This document shows, piece after piece, positions 39,583 to 48,478 of a stretch of 64,000 bases of DNA. Where the stretch lies: contig WGMT01000025.1 in assembly GCA_016124945.1 (NCBI GenBank), positions 1 through 64,000 of the forward strand, read 5' to 3'. Each line of letters opens with the position of its first letter. Within the stretch, counting starts at the first letter, position 1. Origin of the DNA: a bacterium. GTDB taxonomy: Bacteria; Chloroflexota; Anaerolineae; Caldilineales; Caldilineaceae. The notes beneath the pieces are model-generated. The model was not told the origin of the DNA. It did no database searches and saw only the letters and a list, made by a program, of their open reading frames with translations. The translations under genes and the position numbers were made by a program.

Positions 39583-39610
39583 AAAAGTCCGGTTATTGCC
39601 GGGCTTTTTT
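39583..39610 (+). terminator. Intrinsic terminator of carD
   Basis: AAAAGTCCGG pairs with CCGGGCTTTT over ten positions with one G-T pair, loop TTATTG, followed by more T residues. It lies 34 bp after the carD stop. Confidence 0.82.
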
Positions 39611-39770
39611 GATTGGGGAGTTTCTGTTTCACGTCCGCTGCGGTATAGTGAAGCACGCAACTGACTCTACCGAAATACAAAGTTTTCGAGATTTATTCAG
39701 AGATTTCTTCACTTCTTGTGCCTTTGTGGATCAACTTTTGTACTCTGTCTTCTCAGCGGAGGATCTTGTC

Positions 39771-40709
39771 TTGGCAATGCGAACGCTTTTGATTACCGGT
39801 GTCAGCGGCTTCCTGGGCTGGCATGTGGCGCGGCTGGCGCGGCCTGATTGGCATGTGATGGGCACCTACTTCACTACCAAACGCCACATCGCCCAATCTG
39901 CCTTTGCCGCCATCGACACAGGACGCATCGATCTCACCGAATTCCGCGACATGCGCGAGATGATCGCCCTGGTCAAGCCCCATGCGGTGATCCACACCGC
40001 CGCGCTCACCGACGCCAACTACTGTGAAACCCATGTCGCCGACTCCTTTCGCATCAATGTGGAAGCGACGCGCAACCTGGCCGGTCTTTGCGCGGATCGG
40101 GGCATCCCCTTTGTCTTCACCTCAACGGATCTGGTCTTCGACGGCACACGCGCCCCCTACCGCGAGGACGATCCTGTGACGCCCATCAGTGTCTACGGCG
40201 AACACAAAGCCCAGGCCGAAGAGGAAGTCCTGGCGCGCTATGATCTGGCCACCGTCTGCCGTATGCCCTTGATGTTTGGCGCGCCCAGCCCCACCCACGG
40301 CAGCTTTCTGCAGTGGATGCTCGCCAAAATGGAGCGCGGCGATGCCCTTCCCCTCTTCACCGACGAATTCCGCACCCCCGTAGATGCCGAAAGCGCCGCG
40401 CGTGGATTGCTCCTCGCCGCCTACCGTGGCCTGCGCGAAGCCGCCGATCTGGAACTTACACCCATCACCGGGTGCTATCACCTGGGCGGACGCGAACGCA
40501 TTTCACGCTACGAATTCGGCCAACTCGTGCAAAAGACGGGCAACTTCGCCGCCGCCCGCCTCGATCCTGTGCGCCTGGGCGATCTCGATCTGCCCGCCGC
40601 CCGCCCCCCTGACGTCTCACTCGACAGCAGCAAAGCCTACGAAGTTGGCTACGATCCGGCGTCGATCCAAGACGCTCTGAATGTATTGTTGGGTAAGGAA
40701 AGAGCCTGA
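39771..40709 (+). CDS. dTDP-4-dehydrorhamnose reductase-like sugar-nucleotide reductase/epimerase
   Basis: A short-chain protein of about 312 residues (extended SDR). MRTLLITGVSGFLGWHVARLA has the Rossmann motif TGVSGFLG. NVEATRNLAGLC, FTSTDLVFDG (catalytic Thr/Ser) and ISVYGEHKAQAEEEV (YxxxK) match RmlD and related proteins. A TTG at 39771 lies 7 bp after GGAGGA; ATG 39777 would also fit with wider spacing. Upstream residues of the open frame have no family match. The gene ends directly before a repeat element. Product could be rhamnose-nucleotide synthesis or another 4-keto-sugar reduction; no rml genes are nearby. Confidence 0.85.
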   Translation: MAMRTLLITGVSGFLGWHVARLARPDWHVMGTYFTTKRHIAQSAFAAIDTGRIDLTEFRDMREMIALVKPHAVIHTAALTDANYCETHVADSFRINVEATRNLAGLCADRGIPFVFTSTDLVFDGTRAPYREDDPVTPISVYGEHKAQAEEEVLARYDLATVCRMPLMFGAPSPTHGSFLQWMLAKMERGDALPLFTDEFRTPVDAESAARGLLLAAYRGLREAADLELTPITGCYHLGGRERISRYEFGQLVQKTGNFAAARLDPVRLGDLDLPAARPPDVSLDSSKAYEVGYDPASIQDALNVLLGKERA

Positions 40710-40710
40710 G

Positions 40711-40893
40711 AGAAGGCAAAAGGCAAAGCGCAAAAGGCAAAAGTGGTTGGCAATGTTCCCGTGTGATTGGCAACCTGCTACTTGCAACCTGCTACTTGCA
40801 ACCTGCCACCTGCAAAACTGCCAATGCTGCAATCACGCACTCAACCCGATCTGCCACTTTTGCCTTTTGCCTTCCCGCCGCTTTTTGCCTTCT
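40711..40893 (+). repeat. 183-bp repeat element, copy 1
   Basis: The element starts AGAAGGCAAAAGGCAAAG and ends in CTTTTTGCCTTCT, so its ends are inverted repeats. Its inner part matches the reverse complement of 46432-46606 along almost the whole length, with small indels. Tandem 14-bp units (aacctgctacttgc) lie in the middle. It begins 1 bp after a stop codon. No open reading frame is inside, so it resembles a MITE or a mobilised terminator. Confidence 0.85.
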
Positions 40894-40983
40894 AATTGTG
40901 TCTTGACTTGCTGCACGCGTGCCCGTTAATCTATTACACTGGTTTCACCGTTTTTTTGCTTTTTCAAAGTTAGGCGACTTTCT

Positions 40984-43857
40984 ATGGCTCAGACTATCTC
41001 CCAATCTGATCTGCTCGCGCTCTTTCACGGGCCGAATGCCGGCTACGTTCAGGAACTCTACGAGCGCTACCAACAGGACCCCTCCGTCGTTGACGCCGCC
41101 ACACAGGCGCTTTTCGCCGCCTGGTCGCCGTTGACCGCGCCTACCACGCCCGCGGTGACCCCATCCACCGACGGCACAGCCCCATCCGTCTCTGCGCCCG
41201 CCTTCGACAAGATTGTCGGCGCAGTGAATCTGGCCCAGGCTATTCGTGAATACGGCCATCTCGCCGCTCAACTGGATCCGCTGGGTGGCCCACCGCCTGG
41301 TGACCCAGCCCTCGATCCGACGGCCCACGGCATCACCGAAGACGATCTGCGTCAACTGCCTGCTTCACTGGTGGGTGGCCCTGTGGTGACACAGGCGGCC
41401 AACGCCTACGAGGCCATTCAGCGGCTGCGGCAGGTCTACTCCAACCGCACAGGCTACGACTACGATCACCTGCGCCTGCCCGAGGAACGTGAATGGTTGC
41501 GCAACGCCGCCGAATCAGGCAGCTTTTGCCCGCCCAACATGCCTGTCAACGGGCTCGCCGTCCTTGAGCGGCTCACCCAGGTCGAAACCTTTGAGCATTT
41601 CCTGAACCGCACCTTCCCCGGCAAGACCCGCTTTTCCATCGAAGGGCTTGACATGATGGTGCCCATGCTCGACGAAATGGCCGGCGCCGCCGTGGAGCAG
41701 AACATCCGGTGGATCCTCCTGGGCATGGCCCACCGCGGGCGGCTCAACGTGCTGGCCCATTTCCTCAACAAACCCTACGACCAGATGTTGGCCGAATTCA
41801 AAGACCCGGTGAGCAGCCACACCTTCACCACCAACGACTACATCGGCTACACCGGCGACGTGAAGTACCATGCCGGCGCCAACCGTGTCTTCGACGCCGC
41901 CGGCGACGCGCCCGACGTGCAGATCACCATGGCCCCCAACCCCAGCCACCTGGAACACGTCAATCCTGTGGTGGAAGGGATGGCCCGCGCCGCTGGCACC
42001 TTTGTAGACAAACCCGGCGCGCCCCGCTTCGATCACGTCGTCTCCCTGCCTGTGCTCATCCACGGCGACGCCGCTTTCCCCGGCCAGGGGATTGTGGCCG
42101 AAACGCTCAACCTTTCCCGGCTCGACGGCTACAACACCGGCGGCACCATTCACATCATTGCCAACAACCAACTCGGTTTCACCACCGATCCCCACGACGT
42201 GCGCAGCACCCTCTACGCTAGCGATCTGGCCAAAGGCTTCAAAATCCCAATCGTGCATGTCAACGCCGACGATCCGGTGGCCTGTCTCGAAGCCATGCGC
42301 CTGGCCATGGCCTACCGCCACCGCTTCCACAAAGACTTTCTCATCGACCTTGTCGGCTACCGGCGCTACGGCCACAACGAAGGCGACGAGCCACGCTTCA
42401 CCCAGCCCATGCTCTACCGCACGATTGAGCAGCACCCCACTGTGCGGACGCTTTGGGCCCAGCATTTGGTGGACCAGAACATTATCGCCGCCGACGAAGC
42501 GCAAGCACTCTACGTCGAAGATATGGCCTCGCTCCAAGCCATGTACGACAAACTCGTCCCCGAGGAATCAATCTTGGAGCCGGACCTGACGCCGCCGCCG
42601 CCGGGCGCGGCCCGCAACGTTGACACCCGCGTCGACGCCGAAGCGCTGCGCGATCTCAACCGCGCCCTGCTCACCGTCCCCGACGGTTTCACCATTCACC
42701 CACGGCTGCAACGCATCCTCGGCCGCCGCCACACCGCATTGGACGATCCCAACGAGGCCGCCGTCGATTGGTCCATGGCCGAGCAACTCGCCTTCGCCAC
42801 CATCCTGGCCGGCGGCATCGCCCTGCGCATCACCGGCGAAGATGTGGAACGCGGCACCTTCAGCCACCGTCACGCCGTCCTCAACGATGCCGAAAACGGC
42901 AGCCAATACGTGCCGTTGCAGTCCATCTCCCAGGCCCGCGCCGCCTTCGAAATCCACAACAGCCCGCTTAGCGAAGTGGCCACCATCGGTTTCGAGTACG
43001 GCTACAACATCCAGGCCCCCGAACGGCTTGTGATCTGGGAAGCCCAATATGGCGATTTTATCAACGTGGCCCAGGCCATCATCGATCAATTTGTCGTCAG
43101 CGGTCGCGCCAAGTGGGGACAGACGCCGTCATTGGTGTTGCTGCTGCCCCACGCCTACGAAGGCGCCGGCCCCGATCACTCCAGCGGACGGTTGGAACGC
43201 TTCTTGAACCTGGCCGCTGAAACCAACATGCGCATCGCCTACCCAACCACCGCAGCCCAATATTTTCACCTGCTGCGGCGGCAGGCGCTGCTGCTCAAAA
43301 ATGATCCGCTGCCCCTGGTGGTGATGACGCCCAAAAGCCTGCTGCGTCAACGCCTCACGGCGTCGTCCTTGGCCGAACTGGCCGAAGGCCGCTGGCAGCC
43401 CGTCATCGACGACGTGGACGCGTCCACGCGCGCAGACGAAATCACGCGGCTTATCCTGTGTAGCGGCAAGGTCTACATCGATGTGGCCTCCCACGAACGC
43501 CGCGGTGACCATCCACACATTGCTCTGGTGCGCATCGAGCAACTCTATCCGCTGCCTATGTCCGAAATCTCGGCACTGTGTGACCAGTATCCCAACGTCA
43601 CTGAAGTCGTCTGGCTACAAGAAGAACCTGCCAACATGGGCGCCTGGGAATTTGTGCAGCCCTGCCTGCTTGAACTGCTAGACGAACGCTGCCCGCTCTA
43701 CTACGTGGGCCGTCCGCGCCGCGCCAGCCCGGCAGAAGGATCCACGGCGTGGCACAACGTCAACCAGGCCGCCATCGTCGCGCAAGTTTTTGCCAAAGAT
43801 ATCCTCGTCCACCGCGCCGAGCCGTACCAGACCGTCGAAACCCTGGAGGCTCCGTGA
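40984..43857 (+). CDS. sucA: 2-oxoglutarate dehydrogenase E1 component
   Basis: A 957-residue thiamine-diphosphate enzyme that decarboxylates 2-oxoglutarate in the citric acid cycle. The N-terminal E1o-specific helix (residues about 1-40, FHGPNAGYVQELYERYQQD) is present. The catalytic domain has MAHRGRLNVLAHFL, GDVKYHAGANR, ANPSHL-like MAPNPSHLEHVNPVVEG, GDAAFPGQGIVAETLN (ThDP-binding) and NNQLGFTTDP. The C-terminal pyrimidine-binding and transketolase-like domains follow (GFEYGYNIQAPERL, LLLPHAYEGAGPDHSSGRLER). Length is normal. The E2 gene is 220 bp downstream, separated by a long inverted repeat; E3 is not in the window. Confidence 0.97.
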   Translation: MAQTISQSDLLALFHGPNAGYVQELYERYQQDPSVVDAATQALFAAWSPLTAPTTPAVTPSTDGTAPSVSAPAFDKIVGAVNLAQAIREYGHLAAQLDPLGGPPPGDPALDPTAHGITEDDLRQLPASLVGGPVVTQAANAYEAIQRLRQVYSNRTGYDYDHLRLPEEREWLRNAAESGSFCPPNMPVNGLAVLERLTQVETFEHFLNRTFPGKTRFSIEGLDMMVPMLDEMAGAAVEQNIRWILLGMAHRGRLNVLAHFLNKPYDQMLAEFKDPVSSHTFTTNDYIGYTGDVKYHAGANRVFDAAGDAPDVQITMAPNPSHLEHVNPVVEGMARAAGTFVDKPGAPRFDHVVSLPVLIHGDAAFPGQGIVAETLNLSRLDGYNTGGTIHIIANNQLGFTTDPHDVRSTLYASDLAKGFKIPIVHVNADDPVACLEAMRLAMAYRHRFHKDFLIDLVGYRRYGHNEGDEPRFTQPMLYRTIEQHPTVRTLWAQHLVDQNIIAADEAQALYVEDMASLQAMYDKLVPEESILEPDLTPPPPGAARNVDTRVDAEALRDLNRALLTVPDGFTIHPRLQRILGRRHTALDDPNEAAVDWSMAEQLAFATILAGGIALRITGEDVERGTFSHRHAVLNDAENGSQYVPLQSISQARAAFEIHNSPLSEVATIGFEYGYNIQAPERLVIWEAQYGDFINVAQAIIDQFVVSGRAKWGQTPSLVLLLPHAYEGAGPDHSSGRLERFLNLAAETNMRIAYPTTAAQYFHLLRRQALLLKNDPLPLVVMTPKSLLRQRLTASSLAELAEGRWQPVIDDVDASTRADEITRLILCSGKVYIDVASHERRGDHPHIALVRIEQLYPLPMSEISALCDQYPNVTEVVWLQEEPANMGAWEFVQPCLLELLDERCPLYYVGRPRRASPAEGSTAWHNVNQAAIVAQVFAKDILVHRAEPYQTVETLEAP

Positions 43858-43873
43858 GCTAGAGAGAAGATGA

Positions 43874-44024
43874 TCCACAGATTACACGGATTTTAAGGAT
43901 TCAGAGGAGAGATTTACCGCAAAGGCGCAAAGAAAAAGCAGAAGAGACAATCTCTGTATCCTTTGCGTTTCTTTGCGGTAAATCTCTGCTTCTGGAAATC
44001 CTTAAAATCCGTGTAATCTGTGGA
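43874..44024. repeat. Long inverted repeat between sucA and sucB
   Basis: The left arm begins TCCACAGATTACACGGATTT and the right arm ends with its complement, with the pairing continuing inward (GAGATTTACCGCAAAGG / CTTTGCGGTAAATCTC) for roughly 55-60 bp per arm with few mismatches. The total length is 151 bp. It would form a very stable hairpin in the sucA-sucB transcript. Confidence 0.9.
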
Positions 44025-44077
44025 TAAGTTCCGCTGTGATCGAACAGAGCATTCACCACAAAACCTGGAGAAAATCC

Positions 44078-45361
44078 ATGGCTGTTGAAATCAAAGTACC
44101 CGAATTGGGCGAATCGGTGGTTGAGGCGACGGTGGCGCGCTGGCTGCTCAAGGAAGGCGACGCCGTCAAAGCTGGTGACGCCGTGGTTGAGCTGGAGACG
44201 GACAAAGTCGATCTCGAAGTGCCTGCCACCACCAGTGGCGTGCTCGTCTCTATCGCCGTCCCTGAGGGGACGGATGTACAGATCGGCGACGTGTTGGGCG
44301 TCATCGACGCTGAGGGCAGCGCAGCCGAGGAAGCGAAACCGGCTACGCCCGAAGCCATCGGCCCCGCCGCGGAGGAACCGAAACCGTCATCGGCTCAGGC
44401 CGAGAGCGGTGGCGAACGGATCACGCCCGTGGCCAAACGCATGGCCGCGGACGAAGGCATTGATCCTGGCGCGGTCAGTGGCAGCGGTGTAGGCGGGCGC
44501 GTCACCAAACAGGACATCGAACGTCACCTGAGTGGACGCCAAGAAGAGGCAGCGCCGGCGCAGCCACAGGCCCAACCGTCCCCCCAAACCCAGGCCCAGC
44601 CCGCATCCTTGCCCGCATCCTTGCCCGCGGCGGCGCAGTCCATCTTCCAGCGCCCCAACGCCGAGCGCGAGGAGCGTGTCAAGCTGTCGCGGCGACGGCG
44701 CACCATTGCGCAGCGTCTGGTAGAGGCGCAGCACAACGCCGCCATGCTCACCACCTTCAACGAAGTGGACATGACCGCGGTCATGGATCTGCGCAAGCGG
44801 CGGCGAGAGTCGTTTGAAGAGGCATTCGGTGTGCGCTTGGGCTTCATGTCCTTCTTCGCCAAGGCGTCGGTGGGCGCGCTGAAGGCCTTCCCGCCGGTCA
44901 ACGCCGAAATTCAGGGCGACGAGATGATCCTCAAGCACTATTATGACATCGGCATCGCCGTCGGCGCGGAGGAAGGGCTGGTGGTGCCTGTGTTGCGCGA
45001 CGTGGATCGGATGTCCTTCGCCGAGATCGAACGCAAGATCCGCGAATTCGCCAAAAAGAGCCAGGACGGCAGCCTCTCCCTGGCCGATTTACAGGGTGGC
45101 ACCTTCACCATCACCAACGGCGGCGTCTTTGGATCGCTGCTCAGCACGCCGATCCTCAACCCGCCGCAGGTGGCCATCCTTGGCTTGCACAAAATCCAGG
45201 AACGCCCTGTCGTCGAAAAAGGCGAAATTGTCATCCGCCCCATGATGTACCTGGCCCTGAGCTACGACCACCGCATTGTCGACGGTCGTGAGGCGGTGCA
45301 ATTCCTGGTGAAGGTTAAAGAGTTGATTGAAGATCCGGAGAGAATGCTTTTAGAGGGGTGA
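44078..45361 (+). CDS. sucB: Dihydrolipoamide succinyltransferase (E2 of 2-oxoglutarate dehydrogenase)
   Basis: A 427-residue acyltransferase. Residues 2-78 form the lipoyl domain with Lys43 in [10 protein letters not shown]. Residues about 115-155 form the E1/E3-binding domain ([14 protein letters not shown]...[11 protein letters not shown]). After an Ala/Pro/Gln linker, the catalytic domain ends in [10 protein letters not shown] (His398, Asp402). Together with sucA it converts 2-oxoglutarate to succinyl-CoA. ATG 44078 is the start: it begins the conserved domain and has a TGGAGAAA site; the upstream ATG-equivalent at 44036 adds repeat-derived codons. Pairing with sucA favours sucB over other E2 types. 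Confidence 0.95.
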   Translation: MAVEIKVPELGESVVEATVARWLLKEGDAVKAGDAVVELETDKVDLEVPATTSGVLVSIAVPEGTDVQIGDVLGVIDAEGSAAEEAKPATPEAIGPAAEEPKPSSAQAESGGERITPVAKRMAADEGIDPGAVSGSGVGGRVTKQDIERHLSGRQEEAAPAQPQAQPSPQTQAQPASLPASLPAAAQSIFQRPNAEREERVKLSRRRRTIAQRLVEAQHNAAMLTTFNEVDMTAVMDLRKRRRESFEEAFGVRLGFMSFFAKASVGALKAFPPVNAEIQGDEMILKHYYDIGIAVGAEEGLVVPVLRDVDRMSFAEIERKIREFAKKSQDGSLSLADLQGGTFTITNGGVFGSLLSTPILNPPQVAILGLHKIQERPVVEKGEIVIRPMMYLALSYDHRIVDGREAVQFLVKVKELIEDPERMLLEG

Positions 45362-45545
45362 TTTGTGATTGGTAATTGGGGATCGTGAGGAGCGAGTGGT
45401 TGCGATGTGGGGCATCGGCGTGAACATGTTGATGATGGGATGATGTCGTGTTCATCATCCCATCATCAACTCCCAAATTTCAACACCCCAATCATGCAAC
45501 CAATTTCGTTCTGCCCCAATCACCAATCACAAATCACCAATCACC
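45358..45545. repeat. Nested 7-mer inverted repeats between sucB and hslO
   Basis: The outer arms (tgattggtaattgggg type, 45358-45381, with ccccaatcaccaatcacaaa type, 45514-45545) enclose a perfect 18-bp inner hairpin (45428-45445 with 45453-45470) built from gatgatggg. The outer left arm starts in the sucB stop. Confidence 0.88.
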
Positions 45546-45560
45546 AGTCTGGAGGACTGC

Positions 45561-46433
45561 ATGAACGACTATCTTATTCGCGTCCTCGGTCGCGAGGCCG
45601 GGGTGCGCGGGATTGGTTGTGTGACAACAGATCTGGTGCGCGAAGCGGCGCGCCGGCATGGCACGTCACCGGCGGCGACGGCGGCGTTGGGCTACGGCCT
45701 GACGGCGGCGGTGCTGCTTGGATCGCTGCTCAAGGTGCAGCAACGGGTGGCGTTGAAAGTGGCGGGCGGGGGGCCATTACAGAAGATGGTCACCGAATCA
45801 GATGCATACGGACACGTGCGCGGCTATGTCAACGTGCCCAATGTGCCTGCCGCCAGCGCCATCCGCCCCGAAGTGGTGGCCGAAGCGATTGGTCGCCGTG
45901 GCAACCTGACCGTGGTCAAAGATCTGAAACTGAAGAATCTCTATGAAAGCACGGTGCCCATTCAGACCGGCTTCCTCGATGCAGATCTGACCTACTATCT
46001 CAATCAGTCGGAGCAGACGCCGTCTGTGGTGGAGATCGGCGTGAAGGTGGACGCCGCTGGACATGTAGAGGCTGCCGGTGGGATCCTTTTGCAGACCTTA
46101 CCCGGCGAAGACATCAACATCCTGGAGCAACTGACTGAACGACTCGACGATCTACCCCCGCTGGGTGATGTCCTTGCTGACGGGCGCACGCCCCAGGACA
46201 TTCTGGCTGTCCTCTTCCGCGACGTCGACTTTGAGTGGCTGGAAGAACGCCCACTTCACTTCACCTGCGGCTGTAGCCGTGAACGATCTCAGCAGGCGCT
46301 CCAACTCCTGGGCGCCGAAGATCTACATGGCCTGATCGAAGAAGGCGAAGCGGTGGTGGATTGTCATTTCTGCCATGAGCGGTATGTCTTTGGGAAAGAA
46401 GAGTTGGCCGCGTTGTTGAGAGAAAGAGAGTAG
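45561..46433 (+). CDS. hslO: Redox-regulated chaperone Hsp33
   Basis: A 290-residue chaperone activated by oxidation. The N-terminal alpha/beta domain starts YLIRVLGREAGVRGIGCVTTD. The zinc site at the C-terminus is intact: FTCGCSRER and VDCHFCHERY give the CxC...CxxC pattern that releases zinc on oxidation. Length is standard. ATG 45561 has a GGAGG site 6 bp upstream. It follows the sucAB genes after a repeat block, so cotranscription is uncertain. Confidence 0.96.
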   Translation: MNDYLIRVLGREAGVRGIGCVTTDLVREAARRHGTSPAATAALGYGLTAAVLLGSLLKVQQRVALKVAGGGPLQKMVTESDAYGHVRGYVNVPNVPAASAIRPEVVAEAIGRRGNLTVVKDLKLKNLYESTVPIQTGFLDADLTYYLNQSEQTPSVVEIGVKVDAAGHVEAAGGILLQTLPGEDINILEQLTERLDDLPPLGDVLADGRTPQDILAVLFRDVDFEWLEERPLHFTCGCSRERSQQALQLLGAEDLHGLIEEGEAVVDCHFCHERYVFGKEELAALLRERE

Positions 46434-46606
46434 AAGGCAGAGGGAAGGCAAAAGTCAAAAGGCAAAAGTGGCAGATCGTGTTAAGTAGGTGATTTCAACA
46501 TTGGTAATTTTGCGGGTTGCAAGTGGCAAGTTGCAGGTGGAAGTTGCCAATCACACGAGGACATTGCCAACCACTTTTGCCTTTTGCACTTTGCCTTTTG
46601 CCTTCT
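46432..46606 (-). repeat. 175-bp repeat element, copy 2 (inverted)
   Basis: This block overlaps the hslO stop and reads as the reverse complement of 40711-40893, with small indels. The shared core includes GGCAAAAGTGGCAGATCG, ATTGGCAGTTTTGC-like and CAATCACACG-GG/AG-ACATTGCC. Ends are inverted (AGAAGGCA and TTGCCTTCT). Confidence 0.85.
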
Positions 46607-46616
46607 CTTCTCTGTC

Positions 46617-48383
46617 TCACCTACAAATCAGCACCGGTATCTCCGCTGTCCTCAAAATCTCATCCACTGTGCTGCCAAGGACAACTTCGAGCAGCGGGTT
46701 GAAGCCGTAGCCCCCCATGATGAAGAGATCACACGATCGATCCGTCGCCACGTCCATGAGGATGCCGGCGACGCGGCCTGTCTGGCTCACAAAGTCCGCG
46801 GTGACGTGGTAATCGGCCAGGCGCGCTTGGGCGCGCTCAACGATCTGCGGGTCCACCCCTTTTGATTCCAACACTGTGACCACGGTCAGCGCGATTTGGC
46901 GGCGGCCGGCCAGGTAGGCGGCTACGTAAAGCGCTTCGTCGGCCTTGGCGCTGCCGTCGTAGGCCAGAACGGCACGCTGGAGCGGTCGGGCGTGTTCCGG
47001 CACTGTCAACACAGGCCGAGGACAACGGCGCAGGAGGATGCCGATGCTCGATCCCAGGCGCGCCAGGGGCCGGTCGTTCGGTGGCCTGTCGACGCGCAGG
47101 GTGACGAGATCGACCCAGCGCGCCCGGTCGCTGATGGTGGCCATGACACTGGTGACATCGGTCTCTTCGATGAGGACGGTCAACTCGCCGGGGACATTGG
47201 CGGTGCGGCAGGTGGTTTCGAAGTAGTGGCGCAGGTCGGCCACCCGTAGCCCCTGCTCCTGGCTGGGCGAGTCGACGATGTGCAGCCCGTGGATCGTGCT
47301 GCCTTCAACGGCGGCAATGAGCAATGCCTGATCAAGCGCGGCGCGGTCGCCATCGTCGCGCCCGAACGGCACGAGGATCTTACGAAAGAGCGCTCCTTCG
47401 ACAGGGGCTAGGGAGCGGGCGCGCCGCCATTCGCCGGTGGCCGGCCCTGGTTCGAGTCGATCTGGGGTAAGCGCTGCGCGTAGTCGTTCTCCCCAACGCG
47501 CCACACGCCGTTCTGGGCGTGGACTGAAGCGTTGCGGCAGGTCGGCGGCGACGATGTCGGGATCGACCTCCCACCCTAGTGCGTTGATAAGATCCTCACG
47601 GTATTTATGGATCCAGGCGAAGAGATCGCCTTCGGTGCGGTCGGGGAAGTCGCGCAACATGCCGCGGTCGTGGATCACCTGCACTGTGGGCAGGTAGACG
47701 GTGTCGTACCAGTGGGCGCTGGCGTCGGACATGGAGATGCGGCGTCCGCTTTCTTCGCTGAGTCGTTCGCGGTGTGCTTCGATCTGCGCGCTCATAAGCG
47801 GGTAACGTCCCGGCGTGGTGACGGTGAGGGCGTGCTGCGGGCGTGTCTTGTCGAGTCGCGTCAGTTCGAGGAAGTCGGCGTATTCTGCTTTGATGATTAG
47901 ATCGTCTAGATCGTCTTCGGGCGAGAGGGGAACCCGTGTTTCGATGCGGGTGACGTAGGCTTCAATATGATCTGCGCCCATCTGCTGCGCCACAGAGACA
48001 CGGTGGTTGCCGTCGTGGACGAAGTAGGCGTCGCCCACCTGGTAGACTTCGATGGGCGGCAACCCGGAAAGACCGGAGACGCGGATCTGGAGGTTGGCCC
48101 AGCGCGAGGCGGTGCCGTCTTGCAGCGGCAGGAAATTGCGGGTGAAGTCTTTGTAGCGGCCTACGCTGCCCACAATGGCGCTGAGTGGAATGTCGCGTAG
48201 TTCGCGTTTGCCTACAGGCGTCCCGGCGTGGAGCATACGCCGTACTTCTTCGTAGGAAAGCAATTCGGCGTTGCGTCCTGTGAGGCGGGCGCGCAACTGT
48301 GCCAGGTCTGCGCGCAGCCGCGCGCGCCGGAATTCTTGAAGTGCATCGTTAAAGCTGCTGCCTACGGGTTCGATTTCAGGCAT
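46617..48383 (-). CDS. ParB/Srx-like domain fused to two universal-stress (Usp) domains
   Basis: A 588-residue cytoplasmic protein. Residues about 35-130 carry a ParB/sulfiredoxin-like fold ending in YFVHDGNHRVSVAQQMG. Residues about 135-285 are a region with WYDTVYLPTVQVIHDRG and FPDRTEGDLFAWI typical of DUF4032. Two Usp domains follow, at about 312-455 (KILVPFGRDDGDRAALDQAL) and 458-588 (AVLAYDGSAKADEALYVA, with LFIMGGYGF...GSTVDEILRTAEIPVLI). The second keeps the Gly-rich ATP loop. I chose ATG 48383 with an AGGAA site; the upstream extension comes from the repeat. Its job in stress response is inferred from Usp homology. Confidence 0.87.
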   Translation of the reverse strand: MPEIEPVGSSFNDALQEFRRARLRADLAQLRARLTGRNAELLSYEEVRRMLHAGTPVGKRELRDIPLSAIVGSVGRYKDFTRNFLPLQDGTASRWANLQIRVSGLSGLPPIEVYQVGDAYFVHDGNHRVSVAQQMGADHIEAYVTRIETRVPLSPEDDLDDLIIKAEYADFLELTRLDKTRPQHALTVTTPGRYPLMSAQIEAHRERLSEESGRRISMSDASAHWYDTVYLPTVQVIHDRGMLRDFPDRTEGDLFAWIHKYREDLINALGWEVDPDIVAADLPQRFSPRPERRVARWGERLRAALTPDRLEPGPATGEWRRARSLAPVEGALFRKILVPFGRDDGDRAALDQALLIAAVEGSTIHGLHIVDSPSQEQGLRVADLRHYFETTCRTANVPGELTVLIEETDVTSVMATISDRARWVDLVTLRVDRPPNDRPLARLGSSIGILLRRCPRPVLTVPEHARPLQRAVLAYDGSAKADEALYVAAYLAGRRQIALTVVTVLESKGVDPQIVERAQARLADYHVTADFVSQTGRVAGILMDVATDRSCDLFIMGGYGFNPLLEVVLGSTVDEILRTAEIPVLICR

Positions 48384-48417
48384 CGGCGGGTTCCTGGGGA
48401 AGAACGAGATTTTCTTG

Positions 48418-48478
48418 ATGAATGAAGAATGATGAATCGGCGGCGACATGCTCACCCCATTCATTATTCTTTATTCAT
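48418..48478. repeat. Inverted repeat of family B overlapping an SDR stop
   Basis: ATGAATGAAGAATGATGAAT (48418-48437) pairs with 48459-48478 at 18 of 20 positions. The right arm contains the last five codons and stop of the SDR gene. The arms are like those at 21251-21327 and 58060-58127. Confidence 0.85.

Noticed and set aside
41515..42537. A 340-codon minus-strand open frame inside sucA
   Set aside because: Antisense shadow of the E1 catalytic domain, which is fully conserved on the plus strand.
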